From assembly GCF_000413855.1 (NCBI RefSeq), contig NZ_ATGG01000007.1, positions 1-64,000 on the forward strand: a stretch of 64,000 bases of DNA, given 5' to 3'. This document shows, piece after piece, positions 62,830 through 64,000 of the stretch. Within the stretch, counting starts at the first letter, position 1. Each line of letters begins with the position of its first letter. This stretch comes from Acinetobacter gyllenbergii CIP 110306 = MTCC 11365. GTDB lineage: Bacteria; Pseudomonadota; Gammaproteobacteria; Pseudomonadales; Moraxellaceae. The notes below the pieces were generated by a model. That model saw only the letters and a list, made by a program, of their open reading frames with translations. It had not been told where the DNA came from and ran no database searches. The translations under genes and the position numbers were made by a program.

Positions 62830-63798
62830 TTAAGGAATCTCTTCTTCTTCAAATTCAGGTTTAACTTGAACAATAAAGTCCTGACGATTCAGACCACGCC
62901 ATAAGGCGAATGCTGTACCGATATAGATCGATGAGTAGGTTCCCACAAATACACCGACAAACATTGCCACAGAGAACCAATGTAGACCATCGCCACCCAA
63001 GAACATCATGGCAAGGACCACGAGTAATAAGGTCATCGAGGTATGAATAGTACGACGAAGAGTCTCTGTTAGCGCAATATCCACGATTTCACGGGGTGTA
63101 GCACCGCGAATCTTACGGAAGTTTTCACGGATACGGTCCGATACCACGATGTTATCGTTGAGTGAGAAACCGATCACCGCAAGTACAGCCGCAAGTACGG
63201 TTAAGTCGAATGGCCATTGGAACAATGCAAATGCACCGATAATGATGATGATATCGTGGAATAACGACATTACCGCACCCATCGCCAGTTTAAACTCGAA
63301 GCGAATGGTGACGTAGATCAACATCAAAATGAGTGCAAGCGCAACTGCACCCGCAGAACGGACATAGAGTTCATTACCGACTGCACCACCGACGGCATCG
63401 ACCTTATGGACTTCTACGGTGTTATTCGGTAATTGCACTGCTTTGGTGATGCTATTGCTGAGGTCTTCAACATTCAGGTCTTCTTGCACGGGCATACGCA
63501 CAATCAGGTCTGTATTACTTCCCAAAGTCTGCACTACAGCATCTTTGAATCCCGCACGATCTAAGGCCTGAACCACTTGCGCAGGCTGAACCCCTTGCTT
63601 GTAGTTAAGCTCAGCAGAAATACCGCCTGTAAAGTCTAGACCTAGGTTCAGCCCTTTGGTGACGATAAAGAAGATACTGGCAATGGTAATCAGGATCGAG
63701 AAGATGGCCGCAGGTTTGGCAATCTTCATGAATGGGATGATTTTTAGATCATCTGGGCGACCGTATTGCTTTGAGTCTGGTTGAGTCAGATCAGTCAT
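62830..63798 (-). CDS. secF: Protein translocase subunit SecF
   Basis: A 322-aa SecF with six hydrophobic segments. It has GLNLGLDFTGGISAEL near 50-65 (the SecDF periplasmic signature), then VGNELYVRSAGAVALALILM and SLNDNIVVSDRIRENFRKIR with the conserved Asp/Arg of the proton path, and THTSMTLLLVVLAM-type segments. It helps protein export with SecD using the proton gradient. It is 10 bp after secD. Confidence 0.96.
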   Translation of the reverse strand: MTDLTQPDSKQYGRPDDLKIIPFMKIAKPAAIFSILITIASIFFIVTKGLNLGLDFTGGISAELNYKQGVQPAQVVQALDRAGFKDAVVQTLGSNTDLIVRMPVQEDLNVEDLSNSITKAVQLPNNTVEVHKVDAVGGAVGNELYVRSAGAVALALILMLIYVTIRFEFKLAMGAVMSLFHDIIIIIGAFALFQWPFDLTVLAAVLAVIGFSLNDNIVVSDRIRENFRKIRGATPREIVDIALTETLRRTIHTSMTLLLVVLAMMFLGGDGLHWFSVAMFVGVFVGTYSSIYIGTAFALWRGLNRQDFIVQVKPEFEEEEIP

Positions 63799-63808
63799 GT
63801 GAATCTCC

Positions 63809-64000
63809 TTAAATACTCAACTTTTTCAAATTACGGCGTTTGCCATAAATGAGCTGTACGATGGCACGGGTAACGGTAATTGCAGTAAACATTGAACAAA
63901 CAATACCAATCATCAAGGTCACCGCAAAGCCTTTGATCGGACCTGTACCAATCGCGAACAAGATGAACGCAACCAGTAATGTGGTTAAGTTCGAGTCGAG
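63809..64000 (-). CDS. secD: Protein translocase subunit SecD (partial, C-terminus)
   Basis: The last 63 residues and the stop of SecD. The translated segment reads [20 protein letters not shown] at the window edge, then [20 protein letters not shown] and [20 protein letters not shown]. Hydrophobic helices plus the basic end match SecD of the RND-type family. The N-terminal part lies beyond 64000. The same operon as secF. Confidence 0.93.
   Translation of the reverse strand, partial: LDSNLTTLLVAFILFAIGTGPIKGFAVTLMIGIVCSMFTAITVTRAIVQLIYGKRRNLKKLSI

Noticed and set aside
1..64000. CRISPR arrays, prophage, transposase genes, tRNA genes
   Set aside because: No regularly spaced repeats, phage or transposase motifs, or cloverleaf tRNA sequences were seen.

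Overview
The window looks like a chromosomal segment of an Acinetobacter species (Gammaproteobacteria, Moraxellaceae). The basis is the low-to-moderate GC seen by eye, Acinetobacter-like protein sequences (RlmN, SspB, PdxA) and the conserved order ndk-rlmN-pilW-rodZ-ispG-hisS-yfgM-bamB-der. No phage, insertion sequence, CRISPR array, plasmid gene or tRNA was found.

Layout. (1) 1-240: 3' end of an rRNA operon (5S rRNA and terminator). (2) 278-2142: four small genes of mostly unknown role. (3) 2192-14790: an acyclic terpene utilisation (atu) locus. A TetR regulator is divergent from atuA-atuB-atuC-atuD-atuE-atuF, which encodes the geranyl-CoA carboxylase branch of citronellol/geraniol breakdown. 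Palindromic operators in the divergent promoter recur in front of a distant acyl-CoA dehydrogenase at 2276, tying it to the same regulon. Two palindromic repeat elements interrupt the operon. (4) 14775-16977: ferritin-like protein, membrane fatty-acid/sterol hydroxylase and AraC regulator. (5) 17172-19457: a secreted sphingomyelinase-type phospholipase C followed by a lipase-foldase-like membrane protein. (6) 19818-22302: a two-Roadblock / Ras-like GTPase / unknown protein module with a consensus CRP/Vfr site upstream. (7) 22690-25879: sspA-sspB plus a tail-anchored protein, a lipoprotein, and rplM-rpsI.

(8) 26147-30968: envelope proteins, pdxA, rsmA and apaH. (9) 31033-32986: a near-perfect Pho box followed by a family-4 glycosyltransferase and a PAP2 phosphatase, a candidate phosphate-starvation lipid-remodelling operon. 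(10) 33083-42670: iscX, ndk and the housekeeping block rlmN to der. (11) 42921-60312: an aryl polyene-type cluster of 18 genes on one strand, with overlapping or tightly spaced ends. It contains ketosynthases, a chain-length-factor-like protein, ketoreductase, two hotdog dehydratase modules (one fused to an AMP-ligase), two ACPs, a PPTase, an aromatic amino-acid ammonia-lyase for the starter, a thioesterase, glycosyl- and acyltransferases, a LolA-like carrier and an MMPL exporter. (12) 60335-62707: NCS1 permease and hydantoin/allantoin racemase, divergent, each with an identical 17-bp operator-like sequence. (13) 62830-64000: secF and the 3' end of secD.

How they work together: the atu genes form one catabolic route under one local repressor. 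The Pho-box pair could turn phosphatidate into glycolipid. The aryl polyene genes supply starter, extension, transfer to a lipid or sugar, and export to the outer membrane. Functional statements rest on reading translated sequences and motifs; no database search was run.
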